Positions 22,375-34,330 of a stretch of DNA of 64,000 nucleotides are shown here, piece after piece (the first letter of the stretch is position 1; each line of letters starts with the position of its first letter). A model generated the notes under the pieces. It had not been told where the DNA came from, did no database searches, and worked only from the letters and a program-made list of their open reading frames with translations. Location of the stretch: contig CM060920.1 in NCBI GenBank assembly GCA_030737875.1, positions 476,500,861 through 476,564,860 of the forward strand, in the 5' to 3' direction. A program made the position numbers and the translations under genes. Source of the DNA: Allium sativum. Lineage: Eukaryota; Streptophyta; Magnoliopsida; Asparagales; Amaryllidaceae.

Positions 22375-25300
22375 TGTAACACCCCACCTCCGCCAGTGCC
22401 ACTCTTGCAAGGGCACTGACTTTGGAGGGGCGTTTAAACAAGGTAAACATGCATACGGATATCACAAGACAGAACATATAAGTAAAAACAGAGTAAGTAT
22501 AGCAGCGGATAAAAACTAGCATATCAAAACCATAAGTCAAGTTACAACACAGTACTTAATTATTTTCCATAAACAAAGTCTAGAAACATAAAACTGGTAA
22601 CTGAAAAGGAAAACATGAAGTAGCTATCCCCAAGTAGAAAACCATAGCAAGCTCAAGTCCAAAGCATACATGAGCTATCCAAGAAAAGCAGCTAAGATCC
22701 AAGCTAAGCACTGGTATTCCCGCCCTGTAAACCTGGGGGGGAAACGAAAGAAAAGAGGCGAAAGAAAATGGGTCAGTCAAAAGACTGGTAAGTCCTACCT
22801 ACTATTGTACAACAACTAATAAAGTTAACTATATATGTAAACAAGGATGAGTCATAGGATGATAACTGGCATGGTAAAAAGTCAACAAGATAGATCAAGT
22901 GTGGCACCGCATATACAAGGTTGAGGTTTTCACCAAGTGTACTAGTTTCACAAGTCATGTCAAGTGTAAACAAGAAGTGATCCCCAGGCCCAAGTTTGGC
23001 CCAACATCATGAATGACCTAAATCAAGGTCCAACTAGCACGGTCTAGTCGATCGGCTCTCCTAAAGCCTAACTCGTCAAGTGTCGGTGTCTTACGGCCCA
23101 ACTACGAAGTGTAGCTAAACTATGCTAGGTCCACCCTAGGGTGTATCAAGCCCTAGGGTGTCAACCACTGACACAAACCAAGCACGCACAGTTTAAACCT
23201 ACTGGTGCCCGTGCCTGCTTTTTCAACTCCGGACCATGTGCACGACCATGGCCCGCCTGAACCTACACCGGCGCACCTACACAGCCGTCGTTTTGGTCGC
23301 TTACATGTCACCCCAGTAATCGTGCCCCACCCTAGCCTAGTCCCTAGGGTATCATGATACAACCAAGAGGGTTACTGGTGCAAAGGACCACGTAACTAGG
23401 GTTTCCTTAATGGGTTAAACGTGGTTAACCCAACTCATCCAAGTACCAAGTTGGTTAAGTGTACCCAAGGTTCATGACTTAACCCTACCAACCCATCGTG
23501 TTTAATTGGTTAAGTATTCAAGCGGTCCATGACTTAACCCTACCATGTGGCATTAATTAATTTAATGCACCCAACCTCTCACATTAGACCTTGTTGTGGT
23601 TACTAGTTAGGCCGGGCGGGTCCGGGTAGGTTTACACCACAACTTAGTCTAACCTCGGGTTTCACGTGCAACATGACCAACTACTCACATCGGGTCCTAT
23701 TGCTTGTAGCCACTAGTTAAGCCGGTCGGTTCCGGGTAGGTTTATGCTACAAGCTCAACCCAACCTCGAGTTGGCCATTCTCATGTTTTCTACGTGTCAT
23801 GTCCATCATGTTTCCAAAACACATTACAAATTTTCAAGCAATTGGGTAGACCTAACTTAATAGGTAAATTCCCAATGGGTAGACCTAACTTAATAGGTAA
23901 ATTCCCAAGCTTATGTTTTTATGTCTTTTAAGTTTACCCAACCCCAAACGCAATCCCCCCGCTTACATATCGCACTAGCGCATAAAGGATAGAAAGAGGG
24001 CACTTGGCAAAATCATGACATAAAGGTGTTGGAGCCACAAGTTAAACATGGTGGCATATGAGACAAAGATGTGATCATAAACTTGCATATCATGTTATCA
24101 ACTTACAAAATATTCATAAGCATGCATAACATCATTTTAACTTGCATAGTGTTCATATGCATGCATAACATGGTTTCAACTTGCATAAGGTTCATATGCA
24201 TGCATAACATCATTTTAACTTGCATAGTGTTCATATGCATGCATAACATGGTTTCAACTTGCATAAGGCTCATATGCATGCATAACATCAAACTTGGCAA
24301 ATAGGCGGAACATGGCCATAGATAGCATGAGATAAGAACTAGTAACATGCATATAACATTATATGCATGTTAATACAAGGTTTATGAGAGTTTCAAAGTT
24401 GCATCATGCAACATTTCCAACCAAAGATCATATCTTTCTATGCATAAAGCCAAGGTAATGACTTTACTAACATGCATAAAGTAAGCCTATGCATAAAATC
24501 ATAAGATCAAAGCACATATCATGATTAACCCCAAACTCAACTTGCAACATAACATATTAACTTCATAGTTAAAATACAAGAGTAGAAATAGGCTTACAAT
24601 GCTATGACGACTCAAATGAGTATAGCAAATGTAAGAAACCCCCTTATGCAACTAATTAAAACCCCAAAATGCAAGCAAACTTGATCAAGACTCCTCCTTT
24701 ATGATGCCAATAGAGAAACAAGACTTTAATGCAAGCTAAAGAGGATCATACAAGCCTAAATACACTTGTATGCATGGAAATTTCTTGAAAATTGATTTAG
24801 GAATTTATGAAGAGAGTGGAGACCATGAGAGGATTGATTTTGACATAGTTTAGTTGTAGGATAGATTAATGATGATTTAGGGTAGGTTAGGGTCTTATTT
24901 ATAGATTAGGCTAGTGATTTAGACCATAGGATTAAACCCTAGTTCTCATCTCAGCCCTCCAAATCGAATCTGGCCCCCAAGCTCAACACAAACCCAAAAT
25001 GGTGCACCAGGCAGAACTGGGCGTCTGAGCCAAGTCGACAGCCAAGTCGACAGGGCTGTCGACCTGGTCAGACCCAGTCGACTCCCAAGTCGACAGGGCT
25101 GTCGACTTGGGTACTGTGGCGGGAATTTTCCCGCCTTGGCCCAACTGGCCCAATTTCCAAGCTTAGATTTGAATTTGAAAATCTGTTTTTATTTAGAAAT
25201 TTTCTGAAAACTTTGTTGGGCCTTAATCGGGTCATACGGACTCCGATTTTCGAAAACTCGGACTCAATTTCGCGTATTTTTCCGAGACGAACGCAATGGC

Positions 25301-25387
25301 ATAGCCCGTTTCCCTTGATTCAGATTTTATTATTTAATTCTGCCTTGTTTTGTGTTATATCATGTTCTCAAAATACGGGTTGTTACA
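22375..25387 (-). mobile_element. D1 5' LTR (right copy)
   Basis: 3013 bp, nearly identical to 14217-17235. It drives transcription toward lower coordinates from a TATA box at 24891-24904. The tandem array (24095-24290) and GTCGAC palindromes (25030-25110) are shared with the other copy. Most LTR differences I see are transitions. Confidence 0.95.
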
Positions 25388-25392
25388 CAAGG
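25388..25392 (+). repeat. D1 target site duplication CAAGG (right)
   Basis: Identical to 14212-14216. After it the S1 LTR resumes. Confidence 0.95.
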
Positions 25393-26114
25393 TAAACCTC
25401 TAAAAACCAATCTATTTAAATTATTTCTCTTTCCCTTCTCTTTTCATGAAATAATAAATCCATGGTCGTTAGGTCGTGAATCAAATTAAAGGGAAAAGGA
25501 AAACCATGGATGATATAACGGATCAGATCCAAAATTTGGGGAAAGCTTAAAGGTGAGTGGGTTTAAGCTATAGCCTTTAGATAATGTTATGACTATCGTT
25601 TAGCATTCCCCTTTTTAATAAATTTTGAAATGGCCAGTTTAATTTTAAATTGCTGTTGTAATGAATTGAAATGTTAATATGAATATGTCAGGAAATTCCT
25701 ATGTTGAATTGGCTAAGTTATTGAATGTTTACATGTTGGAGAAAATAAACTTGTTAGGATATGAATAGCCAATTCAGTGATTGTAATTACGTGCTTTACT
25801 TGGGACATATTATTGATTGAACGACATGTTAAAATAATTACCCGATTGAATGCTTACATGTCCTAGTAGAATTAAACATATGTTGAAAATGACATGCGAC
25901 AAAATATAGGCAAAAATTGGACGACATGTAAATTAGGTTACTGTAAACTATATTACAGTAAAAAGGATAATATGTCTAAAATTTTCATGTAATGAACATA
26001 ACATATATTATGTTTTGAGATTTTAATTTGGAACCGCAATTTGATATGAACATAAGTGATTGAATGAAAATGAATATGCCTAGGATTACAATTAGAAATT
26101 GTAAATACACTTAT

Positions 26115-26220
26115 GACACGAGCTTAGATTGCATTAGTGGTGGAAGTCTGCCCGGACCCGATTGGCATATCCAGCAGCCAATAATGTAGAACCTAATGTG
26201 AGAGGCCTAAGTGCAAGAAT
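26115..26220 (+). other. S1 conserved hairpin A
   Basis: Stem CATTAGTGG (26132-26140) / CCAATAATG (26178-26186), 8 of 9 pairs, closing a loop with TCTGCCCGGACCC and TATCCAGC. It is flanked by GACACGAG upstream and TGTGAGAGG downstream. A diverged second copy follows immediately. Confidence 0.65.
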
Positions 26221-26234
26221 TAACAACATGTGCT

Positions 26235-26335
26235 AAGACACGAGGTTAAGTCAGCTTGTGGTAGAATTCTGCCCGGATCCGCCCGGCAAATCCAGCGTCC
26301 ACAAGTGTAGGCTTATTGTGAGAGGTCTAGTACTT
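26235..26335 (+). other. S1 conserved hairpin B
   Basis: Stem CTTGTGG (26255-26261) / CCACAAG (26299-26305), all seven pairs, with the same loop words (TCTGCCCGGATCC, AAATCCAGC) and flanks (GACACGAGG, TGTGAGAGG) as hairpin A, though the stem sequence differs. Confidence 0.7.
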
Positions 26336-28926
26336 ATATATATAAATAAATATATGTATATAACAAGATATGAATAAATGGCAAGGATGGTAATTAAATA
26401 TCTAACTCAGAAAATAAGAAAGGATGGGATGTAATGAACTGAGTTAGTGTGACAAGAGGGAAAAGTGATGTATTTCCCTAAATGACTTATTTCTGAAAAC
26501 GTTGTTGCAAGTAAGCCACAATAAATATAGAAAAGTAAAGAAATTACTTGCTACCACGGATTTAGATGGGAAAACGTTATGAAAATAAATCATTGATTCT
26601 TTCTATCAAACTGATAAGGTGCATGAAGTGTTTTCCTTAATATAATAAGGAACATATATTACAGAGAATGAAGAATAATGGTTTACAACAGTAAATGGTT
26701 TAAAAGGGGAATGATAATAACCTATTATAAATAAATAACATTAATGAAAATGTTGTATAATAGGTAGACTTGTTCTAGGGACAAGTGAATATTATAACTT
26801 AGGTTATAATAAACTAGTAAGGGAATGGGATAACTGGTGAATTAATTTAAGTGACACTTAATTGTAAATTAAGTAATCAGAAAAGGGGAAAACCTAAAAC
26901 CAGTTAAGAAAAGAGGGGAAAATGTATTGTACTTAATTATAAATTAAGTAGTCTAGGAGTCCGAAACCCGTCGGTAAGAATAACATGTTAAGACTTGTCC
27001 TAGGGACAATGGGAAATTATAACATAGGTTATAATGAATGGGTAGAGAAACTTATTAATGGGCCTTAGTTAATAGAACTAAGTTAACAAGTAAACAACGA
27101 TAAGTCGTATTGACGACGTAACGTGGAATTATGATTAAATGAGAGAGGATGAGGAAAACTTATGAAATGAAATAAGTTATATATAATCATAAATGGTAAG
27201 TGACATGTTAATTGGAAACATGTGAATTAGATATACTTAATTACATATTAATTAAAACATGTTATTGAAATCAAACAGGAATATAAAAGGGATTGTGGAT
27301 CACAGACCTTGGACCATAATCTAGAGAATAACATGCTGCAAGCTTATTAATAAACTTAAATGAATTAAGTTGTATGACTGAAATTAATAAGCAAGAGAAA
27401 CTTGGTAATTTGAATAAGAATTCAATATGAATTGGAATAACCAAGTTAACTGGAAACCTGGTGAGGTGAGACAAGCACGTAAAAGAATGTTTAGACATAG
27501 GGTCTAACAACATGCTAAAGTAAGGCTCTTAGACCAGTCCGTACGGTTGAGGGTGAATAATCCAACAGGGTAGATCATCGAGGTATTATAAGGCACGAGG
27601 GGAGCGTACATTCATCTGATTGTTTGACGGCTCCAAAGGACTCGAAGGGGAAGCACGCGGCTTCCGGGGACGTAGGGTACTCTTGGTATTCCTCTGTGAG
27701 TGGCAGATGATCCGCCTGCACTCACAGAGGTTAGGTATGCGTAGGTGAACCAATGAGTATGCCTTGATTGCAATAATAAGGGGCAATCAAAAGACTAAAA
27801 TGGACCAGCATGATTCGGCGAGACCATTTAGTTCCCTGTGATAGCAACTCGTCGTCTACCTACCATCTTTAGTCAGTACGTAAAGCGGAAAGGCGGAGAA
27901 CTCCAAAAGACCATATACTTTGCTATCTAGTTATGGGTGAGGTTGGCCAATAGGTTTGAAGGGCATAGGGGACCGGAGTTAAGTTCTTATTCTTGATATT
28001 CTTGGGTGCCTTTCATTAGTTGAGGGAGGGGTCTAGTGGGACTATAGCCACTGTAAAAGCAGACCTTAGCATCTGCAATCGGCAGATATCTGAAAGCTCC
28101 CAACCGAGTTCCGTGTTTCTTGATTAGCCCTGCCACGGGACTCGAGCACACATATAGAGAACATGTGCAATAGACATCGAGAACGATTGACGATACGTAC
28201 GTGGGAAAGTCTAGGTACACTCATGTCGCTCTGGGTGGTGTATCATAAGACTAGAGGGCATTATTCGAGGATGGAACCTAATTCGATCGAATGGTTCAAA
28301 GATGGCAGTCTGAACACTTACGTAATATTGAAGTAGTGGTTCTTTGCAGACGTAGTATTGACATATATACAGAAATCTGTACGACACTTGGGCGTAGGAT
28401 TAGGGACTGCTATATTCCTGCGATGATATGGTGGAGACTATGCAAGTGGGGTACCATGGGGTGTGTCTCAATATTGAGAGATAGCTACATATACTGTATT
28501 AGGTTAATTCACTGGGAAGTAAATGGGTATGACGTGTGTGTAAGCCTTGAGTGCTGTTAACCCAAGTAACCTGATAAATAAGAAAATATGATTGAACAGT
28601 ATATGTAAGATTATCCAAAGTGTATAGTTTAAATCCAATCACCAGAACTTGTGTTCTGACTCCCTCCTTATAACACACTCGCAGGTTAGATTGTGGCAGA
28701 GACATGATAGCTTTGGATACTAGTTAGGTAGTATTAATAATACGGTAAGGCTATGTTTTGATTATACTATATTTTATCCTTTCCGCTGTGAGATATTTTT
28801 CTGAGCTCTGACATGTTTTATGTCTCTGTCTTTTCTGCAGGATACCAGAGCAAACCAATCTGAGTTTCGATAGATTGTAATTTTGAAAAAAATTCGGTCT
28901 GTCAAAATTGGGGTTGTCATAGTTGC

Positions 28927-29139
28927 GGTGGTTGCCATCACATTTCTAGCATTGCTAGGCCATTGGATAGCCTGTTCTTGAGCTTTGTTCGTTGGACTGG
29001 AGGAAGAAGCACCTTTTTTGGGCACCACTGCAGTTCTAGAGAGTTGAACAAATGTAGGAATGAAAGGGATTAGATTCTTTCGACGGATTTGAGATTCGAT
29101 AGTAGACTTAAATATCCTAAAGCTGAGAGGTTCATGCTC
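28927..29139 (-). pseudogene. E0 gypsy-type gag, N-terminal part
   Basis: The minus strand has an open frame from a stop at 29140-29142 down to the S1 junction, with VVPKKGASSSS and a serine/alanine/threonine-rich stretch. No ATG is visible in frame; the first candidate start is GTG at 29026-29028. Joined across S1, with one GTTGC removed, it stays in frame with 11650-12909, which is the main reason to call it gag. Upstream sequence to 29186 has no recognised feature and is cut by C1. Confidence 0.6.
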
Positions 29140-29186
29140 TCACTAAAAGAACAAAAAATGTTGACATCAGAGTTAACTCAACACTC

Positions 29187-29191
29187 CAAAT
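29187..29191 (+). repeat. C1 target site duplication (left), CAAAT
   Basis: Pairs with TAAAT at 43188-43192, one transition apart, as expected for an older insertion. Confidence 0.6.
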
Positions 29192-30024
29192 TAAAAAGTC
29201 GTATATGACTTAAGGATCTTTGCATATAGAATTAAGTGGAAATGACTATGATAAACTAGCTTGTCTAGTATAATAATTATGCAAATAAAACTAAGCAATA
29301 TAGATATATCACAAACAAGTAAAAGCAGTAAGTAAATGGCACCAGGAATTTTATACTGGTTCGGACTTCCCGTCCTATGTCCAGTCCCGAAGCTCCTCTT
29401 TGGAATTCACTTACAACACACACTCTCCACCTGGAGGAACATGCCACAATACACCCGAGCACCAACAAGGTTGTCCCTGCCTAAGCACCAACACATAACT
29501 TCACAATTACAAAGTATTTTGACTTCTGAATGTGTTCTTGTATCAACACTGAATAGTCAACGATCAAGTACACCCTTCCTATAATCCTATCCTCAAGTAT
29601 TTGATGTGTATGTGAAGATTTAAGGAAGTATATTACTTATTGAATCAAGAGGTACCAAATAGTTTCAATGATTCAACAAGTAATTTAAGTATTAGAGGGC
29701 TTTTAGAATGCGGGAGAGTATAGAGTTGTAAATCAGAAATTATAATAGAATAAGTGAGAATCGGCGATTTGGAAATCATGTTTGTGGTGTATATATAAGA
29801 GTAGAAGAGCAACAAACTTTCACGAATAACTATATCGAAGAGATATGGCCATTTCTATTCAGAAATGAATCGATATCTATTCATGAAAGGAGGTGACTCT
29901 TCACAAAAATAGCTGCTATTTCGAATCAGTCGACTAATCTGCATTTCATCAGTCAACTGGTTGATCAAAGAAAATCGTATATATTTTAAATATGAAAAGA
30001 AACTAGCCGTTACTGGGCTTGGTA

Positions 30025-30080
30025 ACACTGACCAGTCGACTGGTCTGGTTTTCACCAGTCGACTGGTTGTGTGTAACCAG
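30025..30080. repeat. CAGTCGACTG palindromes in C1 LTR
   Basis: Two perfect 14-bp ACCAGTCGACTGGT palindromes and weaker copies (near 29927 and 29949). The right LTR has the same set at 42830-42975. Confidence 0.8.
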
Positions 30081-30102
30081 TCTAGTATTGCTACTTTTTG
30101 AT

Positions 30103-30148
<46 letters not shown>

Positions 30149-30172
30149 CACACACATATATATATATATAAG
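30103..30172. repeat. CATA/TA/CA microsatellite in C1 LTR
   Basis: A CATA run followed by TA and CA runs. The right LTR has only TA-type sequence here, so it expanded after insertion. Confidence 0.9.
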
Positions 30173-30310
30173 TTTGTGCATTTGCGTTATACTATGAGGA
30201 TAGATTTTAACACAACTAAATACTTATATATATGACTTTAGCTCTTCAATCCGATCTTCGTTGATGTTCATTTCCATGTTGTCATGAATCAAAAATATTA
30301 CAAATCAACA

Positions 30311-30326
30311 TTCTTCCCTTTTTTGA
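30311..30326 (-). other. C1 polypurine tract
   Basis: The minus strand reads TCAAAAAAGGGAAGAA directly before the 3' LTR. Confidence 0.75.
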
Positions 30327-30639
30327 TTGATGACAACATCTCGCATTCTGTTGAAATATTGAATTGCTCCCCCTGAATGTATGCTTGTATATTTATATTT
30401 AGCTCCCCCTGAATTTCTGCAACATTTTGTTAGTTCATAATATAACATATACTTACTGTGTGTCTTCTTGTAACAAAATGTTAGCATACATGTATGATCA
30501 TAAGCAATACTATTATCCCCCTTTGTCATCGATAAAAAAGAATAAATGTCATGAAAAACACAGTAATCGAGAGTTATAGAGAATAAGAATAAATATAGCA
30601 CCTTCAGGAGACATTAGGTCATGTGCTTTTCGATAAACT

Positions 30640-31683
30640 GAATTTTGTTTTCATAGATATTTAGAGATGCCGAAAATAGCCTTCTTTTTGTTGTGGTGTA
30701 CCTGCAAAAAATATGACATATATACTTTGGTACCCACTTGCTTTGTTTGGGTCCATGGGTTAGATGGAAGGTAACCATACCAAAGAGGGTTTAATGGAAC
30801 CTTTAAAGATAAAATTTTCATTATTAAGTACTGAATCAAAATAATCATCGACATATTTTTCTCTGTTTCTCCAATTTACAGGAACCCAAATACTTCAGTA
30901 ATCTCTATTGATATTCCTTCTCGTACTTCTATATTTATTATAAATATCTCTAGTCATAAAAGTTTTCAAATTTCTATAACAATTGGGTCTTGGATGTGCA
31001 TTAGTACTAGCAGTGATATTCTTATTGTACATAAAAGCATATATAGTATTGTTTCTATGATTGGTTTAATTGTATCCTAAACCACTTTTGTCACGTAAAG
31101 GTCGAGATCTAGATAAAGTCGTGATTGACATTTTCAGAAGAAATCTTCTTATTTGAAAATCATCAGTTTCCTTATTTAATTCAAAGTTCTTCCTTTTTAA
31201 ACCACCATTCTCAGTTTTGAGACCACAAATTTGAGATCCTGAATTATCTAAAGAAGATTGTAATTTTTTAAAAATTTCTATTGAGTCAGAAGTTTCATTT
31301 TGCAAAATGTTATTATTTACCTTTAACAACTCACATTATTTAGATAATTCTAAATTCTTTTCAGTTAAGGCTCCACTCTCTTTATCAAGAGACGAAATTA
31401 AAGAACTGGGATTATTTAAAGAATTTTCTAATGATTTATTTCTATTTTGCAAAAGATCGATTTCCTTTAAAAGATCATTGTTTTTATCTTCTAGTCGCTC
31501 ATTTTCTTTTTGAATATTTTTGAGAAACAAGCTCTTCTAAGGTATTTTCAAAACATTCTGCTTGTTTTACTAATTTTTCTTCTTCTTTTAGTTCAGAATT
31601 TTCTTGCTCATAATTTTTTAACTTAGCTAAAATGACTGTATTGAGTTTACCAAAAGTTTTAAAATCTTTCAATAATTTTTCAT
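30640..31683 (-). pseudogene. C1 gag C-terminal remnant with coiled coil
   Basis: On the minus strand, from the G1 junction, there is a lysine/glutamate/asparagine-rich heptad-like stretch (KLKNYEQENSELKEEEKL, then ENERLEDKNNDLLKEID, then LESNLN-type leucine spacing), with a frameshift near 31530 and a stop near 31332. After SGLGYN (near 31070) comes a degraded tail to about 30650. Long coiled coils after the Gag zinc knuckle are known in Sirevirus/Tork-type copia elements. The piece beyond G1 (41981-42125) adds a short acidic segment with KCLMAK. Gag core, knuckle and pol are missing. Confidence 0.6.
31679..31683 (+). repeat. G1 target site duplication TTCAT (left)
   Basis: Matches 41976-41980 exactly. 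Confidence 0.9.
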
Positions 31684-34120
31684 TGTAACGACCCGCATTC
31701 TACGTATCGGAGGATCGTAGAATATTTATTTTATTTCTGTACGAAGTCATATGGTCATGTAACTTTGGAAAATAACTATTGGGGTCATTTCCCACATTCT
31801 CGGTTTTTGCCGAATTTTAAATGACCGTTTTGCCCTTGACGAATCTTTTTTGTCTATAACTTTTGATTGGTAAGGAGTTTTGACTTGAAACCACTTCCAT
31901 TGAATTTAGATGATGGTTTCCCATTCCGTAGAGTGGTCACATTAATCAAACGGACTTACCGTTTGGGAGATATGACTGAAATAAGGTTTGGAAGATGAAA
32001 AACAACATAATCGGGCATAAAATGGTGATTAGCAGCTAGGTCAATAACCCATTTCGGGATTAGGGTTATGGGAGGGCTGAAAGGAGTTAGAGAATGATTC
32101 CTTTCATTTTTCCAGCCGCCACAAACATTTCCCTAACCGCAGTAATGGCCTCCATCTTCCAAATCTCTCTCTAATCACTTTCTAATCACATACTCGGCAA
32201 ATCAACATCAAATTAAAGCGGATTAGCATAAAAATTGAGGTAAAGCTACTGTACTACATAGGAATCCGAGCCCGATCAGTCGAAATTTCAGATCTATCAT
32301 TTATTTATGGCTAAGGTTAGTGATTAGCATGTTTATTCACTAATTATGGCTAATTAGGGGGGTGATTAGTGATAATTAGCGAAATTATGTCTCAGAAAAA
32401 TATGGAAAAATATGCATAATTTCTAAAATATTATTTTATGTCACTGATAAAAATTTGGGTTAATTGGGATTAAGTGTGCTAATCCGGGAATTTAGGGGAT
32501 TAAGGGGAAAATCATGGATTTGCGTATGTTTGATCTTAAATAACACATGTAATTGATGTTTTAATGTTTTTGATTGATTACACATGTTATTACTACTGTT
32601 TGGGATGCTTTATGATTGTTTAGTAAAGCTAGATTGGTTGAAAACACTATCGTACGGCGAGAATGAACGATACAAGCTTGCTGGAAATGCTATAGAGATC
32701 CGGATCGGATCAGATACAGCGAGCGGGTCGGATCGGGGTATATGTCTCGAACCGGACCGCAGTGTATGAGCCGAACCGGAGTGGTGGTATCTTCAGCAAC
32801 ATGGCAACAAGGAAGGTGATGCGTGTTGAGTTGGAGTTGGATCGTGCTGGCATAGGAAATATTGGAGGTTGGGATTGGTTCAACATATCTGAATCGATCC
32901 GAGGAGGAAGCACCGAACCAAACGGAAAATGGCGAGTTGAGCTGCGGAACCCGAACCGAACTGGAGGGTTTGAACACCATAGACCGAACCGAACCTAGGA
33001 AAAGGAGAACGAGCCGAATCGAAATTTGTTAGAATGAGTTAGTGTTATTCCTACGCAGTGACAATTGTGAACTCTTTTGAAGACCAACTCCAATTCGACT
33101 AAAACCCAAGATGCAAAGGAAGTCCAAATGTGAAGTTATTACTCATGATTTATATGGGAACCAACGACTTAACTTCTAAAGTTGGGCTTAGCTGCGGGAC
33201 GTGTGCAAAGGGGTTATCGATATCTACAATTTGGTTCACTATTGAGAGAGGGGGTATTGAACATAGACCAGTGCAGTGGGGTCAGAGGTTGTATGGAGTT
33301 GGACTCCATCAGGGCTCCAAAGGGAAAAGCGGTCGTAGTGATAGTTGTACGGAGTTGGACTCCATCATGGCCCCAAATGGTTCTTGAGATCAAAGTGGTG
33401 GATATCGTATGCTTTACGCACCGAGTGAGAGATGTGAGGATGATTACTATGTTTGATGTTTTGCTATCACCATGACATGCACACTTCTACTTTACACTCT
33501 ATGTTAGTTTTACCTTAGAGTATTGTACATCTTGTTGTGCTAACTCTTTGGTTGCAGGTCCAGGTCAGGTATGATTTTTTATACCTGTTATTGCTTTATT
33601 TAGCTCCATAGATTTGCTATCGCTCACACCAGACTTTCGTCTGACCCAAAGTTTTATGTCTCTTCTTATTGCTCTTGGTGCTCCTAAACGAGCAGACTAG
33701 AGACAGGTTAGGTGATTATGCACGAGTAGCTGTCCGGAGATGAGCATGAGGCTTCCACGTACTATATACATATATTCTCCCTGTGTTGTTGCTGGTCACT
33801 ACTTTGGGCATTAGTAGTGTACCTCTTTTATTTCGTTATTAGAGATGGTATTTTGAAGTTGTAATAATAGTTTGGATCATAAGCTGTATTTTGGATTTCG
33901 CTGCTATGATGGTTTAGTTTTCAGCTTATGCACTGTCTCACCTGTTTTATGTCAAGTTATGTTATTATTATATTTTATTCCATGCACTGTGAGATATGCT
34001 ACAGGTTTTTGATAGTTCATCATTTTAAACCCTTTTCTTTTGACGATCGTCCCGTGCTAGTCGGGCATTGGCACAACGCATTTCGGGGAAATGTCTAGTG
34101 GTGCGGGGAGGGTCGTCATA
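31684..34120 (+). mobile_element. G1 5' LTR
   Basis: 2437 bp from TGTAACGACCCGC to GGTCGTCATA (end CA mutated to TA). It includes a stretch rich in CGAACCG/CGGATCGG words (about 32690-33020) and ATGGAGTTGGACTCCAT inverted repeats (near 33293 and 33347). No coding region is supported. Confidence 0.9.
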
Positions 34121-34121
34121 C

Positions 34122-34141
34122 TTGGTATCGAAGCCTTGGTT
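34122..34141 (+). other. G1 primer binding site
   Basis: TTGGTATCGAAGCCTTGGTT is one small change from the initiator tRNA-Met primer site TGGTATCAGAGCC, adjoining the LTR end. Confidence 0.85.
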
Positions 34142-34330
34142 GCGTAGTTTAACCTAGGGGAAGACATCAGGGAGAGATAGTATACGTATATGAGAGTGCG
34201 TATTCATGATATATATAGTTTTTGGTTTTCAAAAACTGTATATATATATATATTAGTATATCTAAGGATGAAGTCGCACTGCACGGGCACCACTAAGGAG
34301 ATGGTTAATCGTTGTCTCTTTACAGATTGA

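Larger units (their letters stand above)
14217..25387 (-). mobile_element. D1: nearly intact Ty3/gypsy chromovirus
   Basis: Total length is 11171 bp, with two LTRs of about 3.0 kb, primer site, polypurine tract, a 5-bp target duplication and a gag-pol frame with all expected domains. The C-terminal chromodomain-like segment and order gag-PR-RT-RH-IN place it in the chromoviruses, probably the Del/Tekay group (a judgement from motifs, not from a tree). The LTRs differ by roughly 14 substitutions in my reading plus a G-run length change, so it is young. One in-frame TAG separates RT from most of RNase H and integrase. Confidence 0.95.
12910..28921 (+). mobile_element. S1 solo LTR (about 4.8 kb, interrupted by D1)
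   Basis: It starts TGTAACACCCC and ends TTGTCATA (terminal CA mutated to TA), with GTTGC on both sides. Without D1 and its duplicated CAAGG it is about 4836 bp. No internal region lies between the two GTTGC copies, so it is a solo LTR left by LTR-LTR recombination. U3 carries three TGCATGCA motifs, a tRNA-like sequence and a TATA box at 14023. The R/U5 part (25393-28921) has no coding sequence but contains two copies of a hairpin also found in S2. 26340-28921 has no gene and no repeat beyond these. Confidence 0.8.
29192..30310 (-). mobile_element. C1 3' LTR (left copy)
   Basis: 1119 bp, beginning TAAAAAGTCG where the other copy has TGAAAATTCG (terminal G to A) and ending AAATCAACA. It keeps about 95 bp around GTATATATAAGAG (near 29785) that the right copy has lost. 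It contains ACCAGTCGACTGGT palindromes at 30031-30044 and 30054-30067. Confidence 0.85.

Noticed and set aside
28291..28560. 89-codon + strand frame in the S1 LTR
   Set aside because: No recognisable domain, lies in LTR sequence, and S2 offers no conserved counterpart.
32690..33020. Coding region in the G1 LTR with repeated NRTE/PNRT words
   Set aside because: It comes from CGAACCG-type low-complexity repeats, and the other LTR has different frames.
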